Shown here: one piece after another, positions 40,681 through 48,471 of the stretch
Layout of the letters: every line of letters begins with the position of its first letter
Position numbering within the stretch: position 1 is the stretch's first letter
Source: [Mycobacterium] manitobense
GTDB lineage: Bacteria; Actinomycetota; Actinomycetes; Mycobacteriales; Mycobacteriaceae
DNA length: 64,000 nucleotides
Assembly: GCF_025821665.1 (NCBI RefSeq)
Contig: NZ_JACKSJ010000062.1
Coordinates: forward strand, 62,001-126,000
Reading direction: 5' to 3'
The notes under the pieces: model-generated
Database searches by the model: none
The model's input: only the letters and a program-made list of their open reading frames with translations
Told to the model about the DNA's origin: nothing
Program-made: the position numbers and the translations under genes

Positions 40681-41223
40681 TCAGCCGACCTCGGCGACCA
40701 GCTTGCCGACGATGTCGCGCAGGCTCGCCGCGACCTCGGCGTTCTCCCGCGGGTGCCTGCCGTCGAGGGACTTCGCCGGAATCGAGAGCTTGAGGTCCTC
40801 CACCACCCGCGGCCCGGCGATGCCGAAGCTCTTGCGGGTCTCGTCGTGCGCCCACACGCCGCCGTACTGCCCGAGCGCAGCGCCGACCACGGCCAGCGGC
40901 TTGCCCTTGAGTGCGCTGTCACCGAACGGCCGCGACAGCCAGTCGATCGCGTTCTTGAGCACTCCCGGGATGCTCCCGTTGTATTCGGGCGTGACGACGA
41001 GCGCCGCGTCGGCCTCGGCGGCCGCGCGCCGCAGCGCCACTACGGGTTCGACCACGTCGTCGTTGTCGATGTCCTCGTTGTAGAACGGCAGCTCACCCAG
41101 CCGGTCGAACAACTCCAGCGTCACGCCCTGCGGAGCCGCCTCCACGGCGAGCTCGGCGATCTGACGGTTGATCGACGCCGCGCGCAGACTCCCCACCAGA
41201 ACGATCACCTTGATATCCGACAT
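40681..41223 (-). CDS. NADPH-dependent FMN reductase (Rv3054c-type)
   Basis: Flavodoxin-like NAD(P)H:FMN/quinone reductase of 180 residues. The FMN phosphate loop is VLVGSLRAASINRQ, the middle has VTPEYNGSIPGVLKNAIDWLSRP (the signature PEYNGS), and GKPLAVVGAALGQYGG follows. The ATG at 41223 follows AAGGGG; a GTG two codons earlier is less likely. Divergent from a TetR gene, with a perfect palindrome between them, so control by that regulator is likely. Family members include chromate and quinone reductases. Confidence 0.9.
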   Translation of the reverse strand: MSDIKVIVLVGSLRAASINRQIAELAVEAAPQGVTLELFDRLGELPFYNEDIDNDDVVEPVVALRRAAAEADAALVVTPEYNGSIPGVLKNAIDWLSRPFGDSALKGKPLAVVGAALGQYGGVWAHDETRKSFGIAGPRVVEDLKLSIPAKSLDGRHPRENAEVAASLRDIVGKLVAEVG

Positions 41224-41267
41224 GTGCACCCCTTCATTCGTCCAGACGGATCTTCACACAGTTGAAC

Positions 41268-41281
41268 CGGACTGCAGTCCG
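41268..41281. promoter_or_regulatory. 14-bp palindrome CGGACTGCAGTCCG, probable TetR operator
   Basis: Perfect palindrome between the divergent FMN reductase and TetR genes, 30 bp before the TetR ATG and 45 bp before the reductase ATG. Its placement and symmetry are those of a TetR-family operator acting on both promoters. Confidence 0.78.
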
Positions 41282-41310
41282 ATTTCATCCCGCTGATTTA
41301 AAGTGAGGGC

Positions 41311-41913
41311 ATGCCCGCGACGCAACCCCCGCCGCCGCTGCCGCAGCAGGCGCCGCAGGAGCGAGGCGATGCCGCCCGCAATCGTGCCCTGCTGCTCGAC
41401 GCCGCGCGCGACCTCATCGCCGAACGGGGCGCGGACGCGGTGAGCATGGACGACGTGGCGGCCGCCGCAGGCGTGGGCAAGGGCACGCTGTTCCGCCGGT
41501 TCGGCAGCCGGGCCGGCCTGATGATCGTGCTGCTCGACGAGGACGAGAAGACCGAACAGCAGGCTTTCCTGTTCGGCCCGCCGCCGCTGGGCCCCGGGGC
41601 GCCGCCGCTCGAGCGGTTGCTCGCCTACGGACGCAGCCGGTTGCGGTTCGTCCACACCCACCACGCGCTGCTGTCCGACGCGGCGCGGGACCCGCAGACC
41701 CGCTTCAACGCGCCGGCCACCCTGCACCGCACGCACGTGCGCATGCTGCTCGACGCGGCGGGCACCACCGGCGACCTCAACGCCCAGGCCGATGCCCTGC
41801 TCGGCCTCCTCGACGCCGACTACGTGGAACACCAGCTCGCCGACCTCGGCCACACGCTCGACACGCTCGGCGATGCGTGGGAGGCCGTGGCGCGCAAGCT
41901 GTGCGGCACCTGA
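41311..41913 (+). CDS. TetR-family transcriptional regulator (Rv3055-type)
   Basis: Regulator of 200 residues. After a proline/glutamine-rich arm, the HTH spans about residues 22-70 (ARNRALLLDAARDLIAERGA, DDVAAAAGVGKGTLFRRFGS). The C-terminal domain carries a His-rich helix (FVHTHHALLSDAARD). Its stop and the dinB2 start overlap (TGATG), so the two genes are translationally coupled. Order TetR-dinB2 follows Rv3055-Rv3056 in M. tuberculosis. The binding site is most likely the palindrome at 41268. Confidence 0.88.
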   Translation: MPATQPPPPLPQQAPQERGDAARNRALLLDAARDLIAERGADAVSMDDVAAAAGVGKGTLFRRFGSRAGLMIVLLDEDEKTEQQAFLFGPPPLGPGAPPLERLLAYGRSRLRFVHTHHALLSDAARDPQTRFNAPATLHRTHVRMLLDAAGTTGDLNAQADALLGLLDADYVEHQLADLGHTLDTLGDAWEAVARKLCGT

Positions 41914-42992
41914 TGCACTGGGTGCTGCACGTCGACCTCGACCAGTTCCAGGCTGCCGTCGAGATCCGCCGCAACCCCGGCCTCGCCGGCCTGCCGCTGG
42001 TCGTCGGCGGCAACGGTGACCCGACCGAGGCGCGCAAGGTCGTCACGTGTGCGTCCTATCCCGCCCGCGCGTTCGGGATCCGCGCCGGTATGCCGCTGCG
42101 CGCAGCGGCCCGCAAGTGCCCGGAGGCGGTGTTCGTGCCGCTCGACACCGACGCCTACGACGCGGCGTCCGACGAGGTGATGAGCCTGCTGCGGGACTTC
42201 GGCCACCCGGTCGAGGTGTGGGGCTGGGACGAGGCCTACGTCGGCGTCGAGGACCCGGACGGCACGCTCGACCCGCATGAGCTGGCGCAGCGGATCCGCG
42301 CCGGCATCGCGGCCCACACCGGACTGGCCTGTTCGGTGGGCATCAGCGACAACAAGCAGCGCGCGAAGGTGGCCACCGGCTTCGGCAAGCCCGGCGGGGT
42401 GTTCACCCTCACCGACGCCAACTGGATGGCGGTGATGGGTGACCGGGCGGTCGACGCACTGTGGGGCGTCGGCCCGAAGACCGCCAAGAAGCTGCTCGGG
42501 ATGGGCATCGAGACCGTCGCGGACCTGGCCGCCACCGACGCCACCGTGCTCACCGCCGCGTTCGGACCGACCACCGGACTGTGGATCCTGTTGCTGGCCA
42601 AGGGTGGCGGGGACACCACCGTGACCGCCGAACCGTGGGTGGCGCGCTCGCGCAGCCATGTCGTCACCTTCGCCGACGACCTCACCGACCGCGCCGAGAT
42701 CGACTCGGCCGTGGCCGATCTCGCCCGCCGCACCCTCGACGAGGTGACCGCGCAGGGCCGGGTGGTGACCCGGGTGGCGGTCACGGTGCGCACCAGCACC
42801 TTCTACACCCGAACCAAGATCCGCAAACTCGCCGCGCCGGGCAACGACCCGGCCCAGATCACGCAGACGGCGCTGGGGCTGCTCGGGCAGTTCGAGCTGG
42901 ACCGGCCCGTGCGGTTGCTCGGCGTGCGGCTGGAGCTGGCGATGCCGTCGGCCGCGGCGGCACCCGGCGTGCCTGTCGGTGGCGGCCCATAG
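41913..42992 (+). CDS. dinB2: Y-family DNA polymerase IV-like DinB2
   Basis: Translesion polymerase of 359 residues. Catalytic carboxylates are in HVDLDQFQAAVE (D8 and D10) and VWGWDEAYVGVED; finger residues follow in VVTCASYPARAFGIRAGMP, with a helix-hairpin-helix near DALWGVGPKTAKKLL and a little-finger C-terminus ending LLGVRLELAMP. The residue after the second motif phenylalanine is Gln (DQFQ, Q13), where E. coli DinB has the steric-gate Phe13 and other mycobacterial DinB2 proteins have Leu. A non-aromatic gate is associated with ribonucleotide incorporation. No obvious C-terminal beta-clamp peptide was seen. Confidence 0.93.
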   Translation: MHWVLHVDLDQFQAAVEIRRNPGLAGLPLVVGGNGDPTEARKVVTCASYPARAFGIRAGMPLRAAARKCPEAVFVPLDTDAYDAASDEVMSLLRDFGHPVEVWGWDEAYVGVEDPDGTLDPHELAQRIRAGIAAHTGLACSVGISDNKQRAKVATGFGKPGGVFTLTDANWMAVMGDRAVDALWGVGPKTAKKLLGMGIETVADLAATDATVLTAAFGPTTGLWILLLAKGGGDTTVTAEPWVARSRSHVVTFADDLTDRAEIDSAVADLARRTLDEVTAQGRVVTRVAVTVRTSTFYTRTKIRKLAAPGNDPAQITQTALGLLGQFELDRPVRLLGVRLELAMPSAAAAPGVPVGGGP

Positions 42993-43002
42993 CGTGCACA
43001 CC

Positions 43003-44190
43003 ATGCTGACGACGGTCGCTGTGCGCGGATACCGGTCGCTGCGCGATGTCGTCCTCCCGCTGTCCGCGCTGACCGTCGTCACCGGCGCGAACGGCACCGG
43101 CAAGTCGTCGCTCTATCGGGCGCTGCGCCTGCTCGCCGACTGCGGCCGTGGCGAGGTGATCGGCTCGCTGGCCCGCGAGGGCGGGCTCCAGTCGGCGCTC
43201 TGGGCCGGGCCCGAGCAACTCGGTGGCGCCCGCCGGACCGGCCGGACGGAAGGAACCGTGCGAACCGGGCCGGTTTCCCTCGAACTCGGCTATGCGGCAG
43301 ATGATTTCGGCTATCTGGTGGACCTCGGGCTGCCCCAGGACCCCGGCCACAGGTCGCAGTTCGGGCGCGACCCCGAGATCAAACGCGAGGCCGTATTCGC
43401 CGGCCCCGTCGCACGGGATGCCTCAACGCTGGTCCGACGCACCCGCGACTACGCCGAGGCCGCATCGGAGTCGGGCCGCGGCTTCGACGAACTGTCCCGG
43501 TCGCTGCCGCCCTACCGCAGCCTGCTGGCCGAATACGCCCACCCCGGCGCCCACCCGGAACTCGCCGCCGTCCGGGACCGGTTGCGCGGCTGGCGGTTCT
43601 ACGATGGGTTCCGGGTCGACGCCGGCTCCGCCGCCCGCCGCCCGCAGGTCGGCACGCGCACCCCGGTGCTGTCCGACGACGGCAGCGATGTCGCCGCGGC
43701 GGTGCAGACGATCATCGAGGCGGGGCTCGACGACCTGCAGCGGGCGGTCGGCGATGCGTTCGACGGCTCGACGGTCTCGGTGGCGGTCTCCGACGGGTTG
43801 TTCGACCTGCAACTCCACCAGCGCGGCATGCTGCGGCCGCTGCGCTCTGCCGAATTGTCGGACGGCACACTGCGATTCCTGTTGTGGGCCGCCGCTCTGC
43901 TCAGCCCCCAGCCGCCGTCGCTGATGGTGCTCAACGAACCGGAGACCTCGCTGCACCCGGACCTGGTTCGCCCGCTGGCCCGGCTGATCCGCACTGCCGC
44001 CGACAAGACCCAGGTCGTGGTTGTCACCCACTCGGGGGGCGTGCTCGACGTGCTGGAGGCGGTGCCCGTCGCCGACGCCGATGCCGGCGCCCCCGCGACG
44101 GAGATCCGCCTGCACAAGGATTTCGGGGAGACCCGCGTCGAGAGCCTCGGCATGCTCGACACGCCGCCGTGGCACTGGGGCGGTCGCTAG
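43003..44190 (+). CDS. AAA-family ATPase, OLD/RecF-like
   Basis: P-loop ATPase of 395 residues in the ABC/SMC-like group of single-chain repair or OLD-type ATPases. Walker A is TGANGTGKSSL (about residues 28-38). The ABC-type signature region is LSDGTLRFLLWAAALLSP, Walker B is LMVLNEPETSLHP, and the H-loop is VVVVTHSGG. There is no nuclease or TOPRIM domain. The ATG at 43003 follows CACACC after the dinB2 stop. The Walker B Asp of the usual DE pair is Asn (LNEPETS), a common substitution in this subfamily. Its position downstream of dinB2 suggests a DNA-transaction role, but there is no direct evidence. Confidence 0.82.
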   Translation: MLTTVAVRGYRSLRDVVLPLSALTVVTGANGTGKSSLYRALRLLADCGRGEVIGSLAREGGLQSALWAGPEQLGGARRTGRTEGTVRTGPVSLELGYAADDFGYLVDLGLPQDPGHRSQFGRDPEIKREAVFAGPVARDASTLVRRTRDYAEAASESGRGFDELSRSLPPYRSLLAEYAHPGAHPELAAVRDRLRGWRFYDGFRVDAGSAARRPQVGTRTPVLSDDGSDVAAAVQTIIEAGLDDLQRAVGDAFDGSTVSVAVSDGLFDLQLHQRGMLRPLRSAELSDGTLRFLLWAAALLSPQPPSLMVLNEPETSLHPDLVRPLARLIRTAADKTQVVVVTHSGGVLDVLEAVPVADADAGAPATEIRLHKDFGETRVESLGMLDTPPWHWGGR

Positions 44191-45053
44191 TCCCGCGGCA
44201 GCAGGCCCGGCCGCAACGCCCGGCTGAAGAGCACGTTCACCTGACGCATCGCCACGCTGTACGGCCACCACATGGTGCGCTTGAACATGTAGAGCGCCCG
44301 GATGTCCGGTGAGGTGTAGATCAGATACCGGTTGCGCCGCACGCCACGCAGGATCCGGTCGGCGACGTGTTCGGGCGAGACCGCATGTCCGGCGAACCGG
44401 CCGGTCCAGCGGGCCACGTTCGGATGGTCGCGGTCGACGCCGGCGATCTGCACCGTCTGCACCAGCGGCGTCTTCACCGCACCCGGCACCACCACCGACA
44501 CCCCGATGCGGTGCCGGGCGAGATCGAAGCGCAGCACCTCCGACAGCCCGCGCAGGCCGTACTTGCTGGCGCTGTAGGCGGCGTGCCACGGCAGCGCGAC
44601 CAGTCCGGCGGCCGACGAGACGTTGACCAGGTGCCCGCCGCGCCGGGCCGCCACCATGGGCGGGACGAAGGTCTCGATGACGTGGATGGGCCCCATCAGG
44701 TTGATGTCGACCATCGACTTCCAGTGCTGGTGGGTGAGCCGGTCGACGGTGCCCCACGCCGACACCCCCGCGATGTTCATCACCACGTCCATCGGCGGGT
44801 GATCGGCATGGACGTCGCGGGCGAACGCGGCGACCGCGTCGTAGTCGGAGATGTCGAGTGCCCGGTGCGCGGGCACCCTGGCGCCGAGCGCTCTGGCGTC
44901 GGCGACCGTGGTCTCCAGGCCGGACTCGTCGCGGTCGGTGAGGAAGAGTTCGGCGCCTTCGGCCGCCAGCCGCAGTGCGGTGGCCCGGCCGATGCCGCTT
45001 GCGGCCCCGGTGATCAGACAACGCCTGCCGTCGAAACCACTGCTTCGCGCCAT
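44187..45053 (-). CDS. SDR family oxidoreductase (Rv3057c-type)
   Basis: Classical SDR of 288 residues. The glycine motif is ITGAASGIGRATALRLA, with DRDESGLE ending the second strand, MNIAGVSAWG in place of the NAG motif, serine region VSSAAGLVAL, and YSASKYG. The C-terminal part (HVADRILRGVRRNRYLIYTS) is long and basic and may sit at the membrane. Its stop overlaps the convergent ATPase stop through CTAG. Genes around it follow the Rv3057c-Rv3059 order. Confidence 0.9.
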   Translation of the reverse strand: MARSSGFDGRRCLITGAASGIGRATALRLAAEGAELFLTDRDESGLETTVADARALGARVPAHRALDISDYDAVAAFARDVHADHPPMDVVMNIAGVSAWGTVDRLTHQHWKSMVDINLMGPIHVIETFVPPMVAARRGGHLVNVSSAAGLVALPWHAAYSASKYGLRGLSEVLRFDLARHRIGVSVVVPGAVKTPLVQTVQIAGVDRDHPNVARWTGRFAGHAVSPEHVADRILRGVRRNRYLIYTSPDIRALYMFKRTMWWPYSVAMRQVNVLFSRALRPGLLPRD

Positions 45054-45069
45054 GGCGGTGACCCTACCG

Positions 45070-45699
45070 TCAGCCCAGATCGGCGGTTCCGCCCCAGAGC
45101 GCGTTGAGCCACAACCGGATCACGACGTCGACCCCTCGCGCGGGGTCGGTACCGCGACCGACGAAGCCGCTGTCGTGCGACAACGTCAGCGCCGTCGTGG
45201 CGGTCAGTGTGCGGACGAGGGCCGGCAGGTCGTCGGTGATGGGGCGGGCACCGCCGTCCGACCGGACGAGGCCGACGATCTTGTCGATCACGCCGTCCTC
45301 GAAGTCGTTCATGATCTCGCGGATCTGTGCGTCGGTGTTCCGCGCCAGCGTGCAGGCCCGCATGATCGGATCGTTGCTGGCGAACACCGCGGCCGCGTAA
45401 CCGACCATGCGCTTGGCGAACTCCGATGGTGACTCCCCGGCCTCCCTTGGCGCGAAGTCGTGGGTGAGCTTGTCGAGTTCGGCCATCGCGTCGGCGACGA
45501 TCACCGCCAGCACGGCGTACTTCGAGTCGAAGTAGAAGTAGAAGCCCGACCGGGCGACACCGGCCCGCTCGCTGATGGTGCTGACGGACAGATCGGCGAA
45601 CGATCTCTCCTCGAGCAGTTCCCGGACGGCGACGACGATCGCGTCGCGCTGCCGGTCGCCACGGCTGCGCCGCGGCGCCGGTTCCGTTTCGGCGGTCAT
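45070..45699 (-). CDS. TetR-family transcriptional regulator (Rv3058c-type)
   Basis: Regulator of 209 residues. The HTH is in about residues 15-60 (DAIVVAVRELLEERSFADLS, VSTISERAGVARSGFYFYFD). The ligand domain contains FAKRMVGYAAAVFASNDPIMRACTLARN, resembling EthR-like TetR proteins. The ATG at 45699 is chosen; an upstream in-frame start would run into the promoter. Divergent from cyp136, with TTGAC/GTCAA half-sites between, so it probably controls cyp136 and perhaps the SDR gene downstream. Confidence 0.87.
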   Translation of the reverse strand: MTAETEPAPRRSRGDRQRDAIVVAVRELLEERSFADLSVSTISERAGVARSGFYFYFDSKYAVLAVIVADAMAELDKLTHDFAPREAGESPSEFAKRMVGYAAAVFASNDPIMRACTLARNTDAQIREIMNDFEDGVIDKIVGLVRSDGGARPITDDLPALVRTLTATTALTLSHDSGFVGRGTDPARGVDVVIRLWLNALWGGTADLG

Positions 45700-45737
45700 G
45701 TCTCTAGACCTTTGCACGCAGCAGGCCAGAACCAAAC

Positions 45738-45751
45738 TTGACAGGCGTCAA
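45738..45751. promoter_or_regulatory. Inverted repeat TTGAC-N4-GTCAA before cyp136
   Basis: TTGACAGGCGTCAA, a 5-bp inverted repeat with a 4-bp spacer, lies between the divergent TetR and cyp136 genes, 38 bp from the TetR ATG. A candidate TetR operator; short arms make it less certain than the other palindromes. Confidence 0.55.
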
Positions 45752-45817
45752 CTGCGCCCAGCAGGATGATGATCGGGAGTGACAGCGGCCACAGTTTCTG
45801 TGCGTGAGGAGCATGAC

Positions 45818-47302
45818 ATGACGGCGACGATCAACACGACGGATTACCTGCTCGACCAGGCGAAGCGTCGATTGACACCGTCGATCAACAACTTCCCCGG
45901 CCTCGGCGCGCTCGAGCGCAGGTTGCTGCAGACCGAGTTCCCACAGAAGCCGATGTCCACGCCGCCTGCGGGCAGCGACCTCAAGCCGGTGATCGGCGAC
46001 GCCGGCCTGCCGGTGCTGGGCCACATGGTCGAGATGTTCCGCGGCGGCCCCGACTATCTGCTGCACATCTACCGCAAGTACGGCCCGCTGTACTACGCCG
46101 ACTCCCCCGCGCTGCCCGCGGTCACCGCGCTGGGACCCGACGCCGCGCAGGCGGTCTACTCCAACCGCAACAAGGACTTCTCCCAGCAGGGCTGGGTGCC
46201 GGTGATCGGGCCGTTCTTCCACCGCGGCCTGATGCTGCTCGACTTCGAGGAGCACATGTTCCACCGCCGGATCATGCAGGAGGCGTTCGTACGCACCCGC
46301 CTGGTCGGCTACACCGAGCAGGTCGACCGGGTCGTGTCGCAGGTGATCGCCAAGGACTGGGTGGCCAACGACGCGCGCTTCCTGATGTATCCGGCCATGA
46401 AGGAACTGACCCTCGACATCGCCTCGATGGTGTTCATGGGCCACGAGCCGGGCACCGACAAAGAGTTGGTGACCAAGGTCAACAAGGCGTTCACCACCAC
46501 GACGCGGGCCGGCAACGCCATCATCCGCAAGCCGGTCGCGCCGTTCACCTGGTGGCGCGGCATGCAGGCCCGCAAGCTGCTGGAGAACTACTTCGAGGAG
46601 CGGGTCCGCGAGCGGCGCGGCCATGAGGGCTCCGACCTGCTGACCGTGCTGTGTCAGACCGAGGACGAGGACGGCAACAAGTTCTCCGACGCCGACATCG
46701 TCAACCACATGATCTTCCTGATGATGGCCGCGCACGACACGTCCACCTCGACCGCCACTACGATGATCTACCACCTGGCCAAGAACCCCGAGTGGCAGGA
46801 GCGCTGCCGCGACGAGTCCGACCGGCTCGGCGACGGCCCCGTCGACATCGAGTCGCTGGACAAGCTCGAGTCGCTCGACCTGGTGATGAACGAGTCGATC
46901 CGCCTGGTCACGCCCGTCCAGTGGGCGATGCGCCAGACCGTGCGCGACACCGAGTTGCTCGGCTACTACCTGCCGAAGGGCACCAACGTCATCGCCTACC
47001 CCGGCATGAACCACCGGCTCGAAGAGCTCTACCCCGAACCGATGAAGTTCGATCCGCTGCGGTTCACCGAGCCGCGCAACGAGCACAAGAAGCACCGCTA
47101 CGCGTTCAGCCCGTTCGGCGGCGGCGCGCACAAGTGCATCGGCATGACGTTCGGCCAGCTCGAGGTCAAGACGATCCTGCACCGGCTGCTGCGCAAGTAC
47201 CGGCTGGAACTGCCGCACCCCGAGTACACGACGGAATGGGACTACGGCGGTATGCCGGTGCCCAAGGACGGCATGCGCATCGTCCTGCGGCCGCTGCACT
47301 GA
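45818..47302 (+). CDS. cyp136: Cytochrome P450 CYP136
   Basis: P450 of 494 residues corresponding to CYP136 (Rv3059); a sterol-demethylase-like class of P450s is the closest relationship by sequence feel, with no established substrate. The haem loop is FGGGAHKCIGMTFG (Cys 440), the ExxR motif is NESIRLVT, and the I-helix is MMAAHDTSTSTATT. The N-terminal 60 residues include INNFPGLGALERRLLQTEFP, lacking a clear transmembrane helix. The ATG at 45818 follows GAGGAG; a GTG at 45779 is also in frame. Divergent from its likely TetR regulator. Confidence 0.94.
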   Translation: MTATINTTDYLLDQAKRRLTPSINNFPGLGALERRLLQTEFPQKPMSTPPAGSDLKPVIGDAGLPVLGHMVEMFRGGPDYLLHIYRKYGPLYYADSPALPAVTALGPDAAQAVYSNRNKDFSQQGWVPVIGPFFHRGLMLLDFEEHMFHRRIMQEAFVRTRLVGYTEQVDRVVSQVIAKDWVANDARFLMYPAMKELTLDIASMVFMGHEPGTDKELVTKVNKAFTTTTRAGNAIIRKPVAPFTWWRGMQARKLLENYFEERVRERRGHEGSDLLTVLCQTEDEDGNKFSDADIVNHMIFLMMAAHDTSTSTATTMIYHLAKNPEWQERCRDESDRLGDGPVDIESLDKLESLDLVMNESIRLVTPVQWAMRQTVRDTELLGYYLPKGTNVIAYPGMNHRLEELYPEPMKFDPLRFTEPRNEHKKHRYAFSPFGGGAHKCIGMTFGQLEVKTILHRLLRKYRLELPHPEYTTEWDYGGMPVPKDGMRIVLRPLH

Positions 47303-47307
47303 CGCCG

Positions 47308-47682
47308 TTGAGCACCCGCCGCGCACGCATCGCCGACACCGGCATCGTCTCGCTCGCCGCGATGCGGATCGGCATCGGCGCGCTGGCCTGGGCACGTCCG
47401 GATCTGGCGGCTCGGCTGTTCGGTCTGGAGTCACCCGGCGGGCAGGCGCGCTACCTGTGGCGCCTGTTCGGTGTGCGCGACGTGCTCGTCGGACTCGGCA
47501 CGGTGTCGGGGAAGGGCACGCGCCGGCACGTCTGGGCCCGTGTCGGGCTGGCCTGCGATGTCGCCGACGGCGCCGCAGGCGCATTGAGCCGCAAAGACGT
47601 GCCGCGCGCCGGTGCCGCCGCGATGGTGGGCGTGCCCGCGGCGGCGGTGGCGTTCGGCGCGTGGGCGCTCAACCGTCCCTAG
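47308..47682 (+). CDS. DUF4267-like small membrane protein
   Basis: Membrane protein of about 124 residues with four short hydrophobic segments (SLAAMRIGIGALAWARP, VRDVLVGLGTV, VGLACDVADGAAGAL, AAMVGVPAAAVAFGAWAL). Resembles DUF4267 proteins of unknown function. The start is uncertain: TTG at 47308 is given, and ATG at 47362 would remove the first segment's arm. It follows cyp136 closely and converges on the LeuA-domain gene. Confidence 0.65.
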   Translation: MSTRRARIADTGIVSLAAMRIGIGALAWARPDLAARLFGLESPGGQARYLWRLFGVRDVLVGLGTVSGKGTRRHVWARVGLACDVADGAAGALSRKDVPRAGAAAMVGVPAAAVAFGAWALNRP

Positions 47683-47686
47683 CCCC

Positions 47687-48223
47687 TCACGCCGCCAGCA
47701 GCCGGTTCGCGCACGCGATCACCGCGCGCAACGCCGACTGGGTGGCGTCGTCGGAGAGGCCCATCGCCCACTCCGTGCGCGTGCCGTCGGAGCCGCGCAG
47801 AAATGTCGCGATGCCCTCGTCGGCCGGCATCTGGTGGAAGGCCACCAGTTCCACCGGGAAACCGCGGTCGTGCAGCATCACGGTCAGTGCGGCCACCGGT
47901 CCGGACGCGGCGGCGGACGACGTGTCGATCCGGTCCCCGACGGCCAGGGTGGCCTGGTAGTTGCGGGCCTGCGGGCCCAGTCGCGTGGCGGGCCGGTCGG
48001 CATCGGTGCAGGCCCAGTGGCCCAGCCGCAACGGGCCGGAGTGCGGGGCGTACTCGGCGAGGAATTCGTTCCAGGACAACGCGTCGGCCTCCTTGCGCAG
48101 GCCACGGGGAACCGGGGCGTGGACGCCGGCCGCGAACGGCGCAGCAGTGGTGGGCGCCCAGTTCTGTGGCGCGGCGCTGATTGCGGTGTGTATCGCGGAT
48201 GAACTCGACGATGTGGTGATCAT
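47687..48223 (-). CDS. Orphan LeuA allosteric (dimer) domain protein
   Basis: Protein of 178 residues containing only the C-terminal regulatory domain of 2-isopropylmalate or homocitrate synthases. The segment LGPQARNYQATLAVGDRIDT, SAAASGPVAALTVMLHDRGFPVE and GIATFLRGSDGTRTEWAMGL is the LeuA_dimer pattern. The HMGL-like catalytic TIM barrel is absent, replaced by about 70 preceding residues (WNEFLAEYAPHSGPLRLGHWACTD). It probably binds a branched-chain amino acid or related ligand. An ATG at 48223 is used. The 5' side carries a strong hairpin at 48265-48320, which may be an attenuator of this gene. Confidence 0.78.
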   Translation of the reverse strand: MITTSSSSSAIHTAISAAPQNWAPTTAAPFAAGVHAPVPRGLRKEADALSWNEFLAEYAPHSGPLRLGHWACTDADRPATRLGPQARNYQATLAVGDRIDTSSAAASGPVAALTVMLHDRGFPVELVAFHQMPADEGIATFLRGSDGTRTEWAMGLSDDATQSALRAVIACANRLLAA

Positions 48224-48264
48224 GTGTGCCGGCCATCTCTGGTAAGAGGAAGTGACCGACGGTG

Positions 48265-48320
48265 TAGCAACGACCCACAGCGAGGGGTCGGTCTGGATCA
48301 GACCCCGCTGCGGGTTGCTA
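48265..48320 (-). promoter_or_regulatory. Structured leader upstream of the LeuA-domain gene
   Basis: Nested complementary blocks form one hairpin: TAGCAAC/GTTGCTA (48265-48271 with 48314-48320), CAGC/GCTG (48278-48281 with 48307-48310) and GGGGTC/GACCCC (48284-48289 with 48301-48306), around an 11-base loop. It lies 42 bp before the ATG of the LeuA-domain gene. It could be an attenuator or mRNA-stability element; no leader peptide was accepted. Confidence 0.55.
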
Positions 48321-48471
48321 CTACGAGTCGCCTTGGCACGTCCGCGACTGTAGACGTCCCCGCGTCGCGACGCAAACACTTTCGGGCCCGGTGCCGACGG
48401 CCCCGTCGAGGTGCCGAAGACCACACCGGCGGTGGCAGTCCGTGCGCGCTGCGGACCCTAGTGTGGTGCCG

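Noticed and set aside
48181..48278. Minus-strand frame GRCYTVGHFLLPE... as a leader peptide of the LeuA-domain gene
   Set aside because: It includes a rare TTA codon next to a Leu codon, but there is no run of regulatory codons and the frame continues into the gene, so a leader peptide was not accepted.
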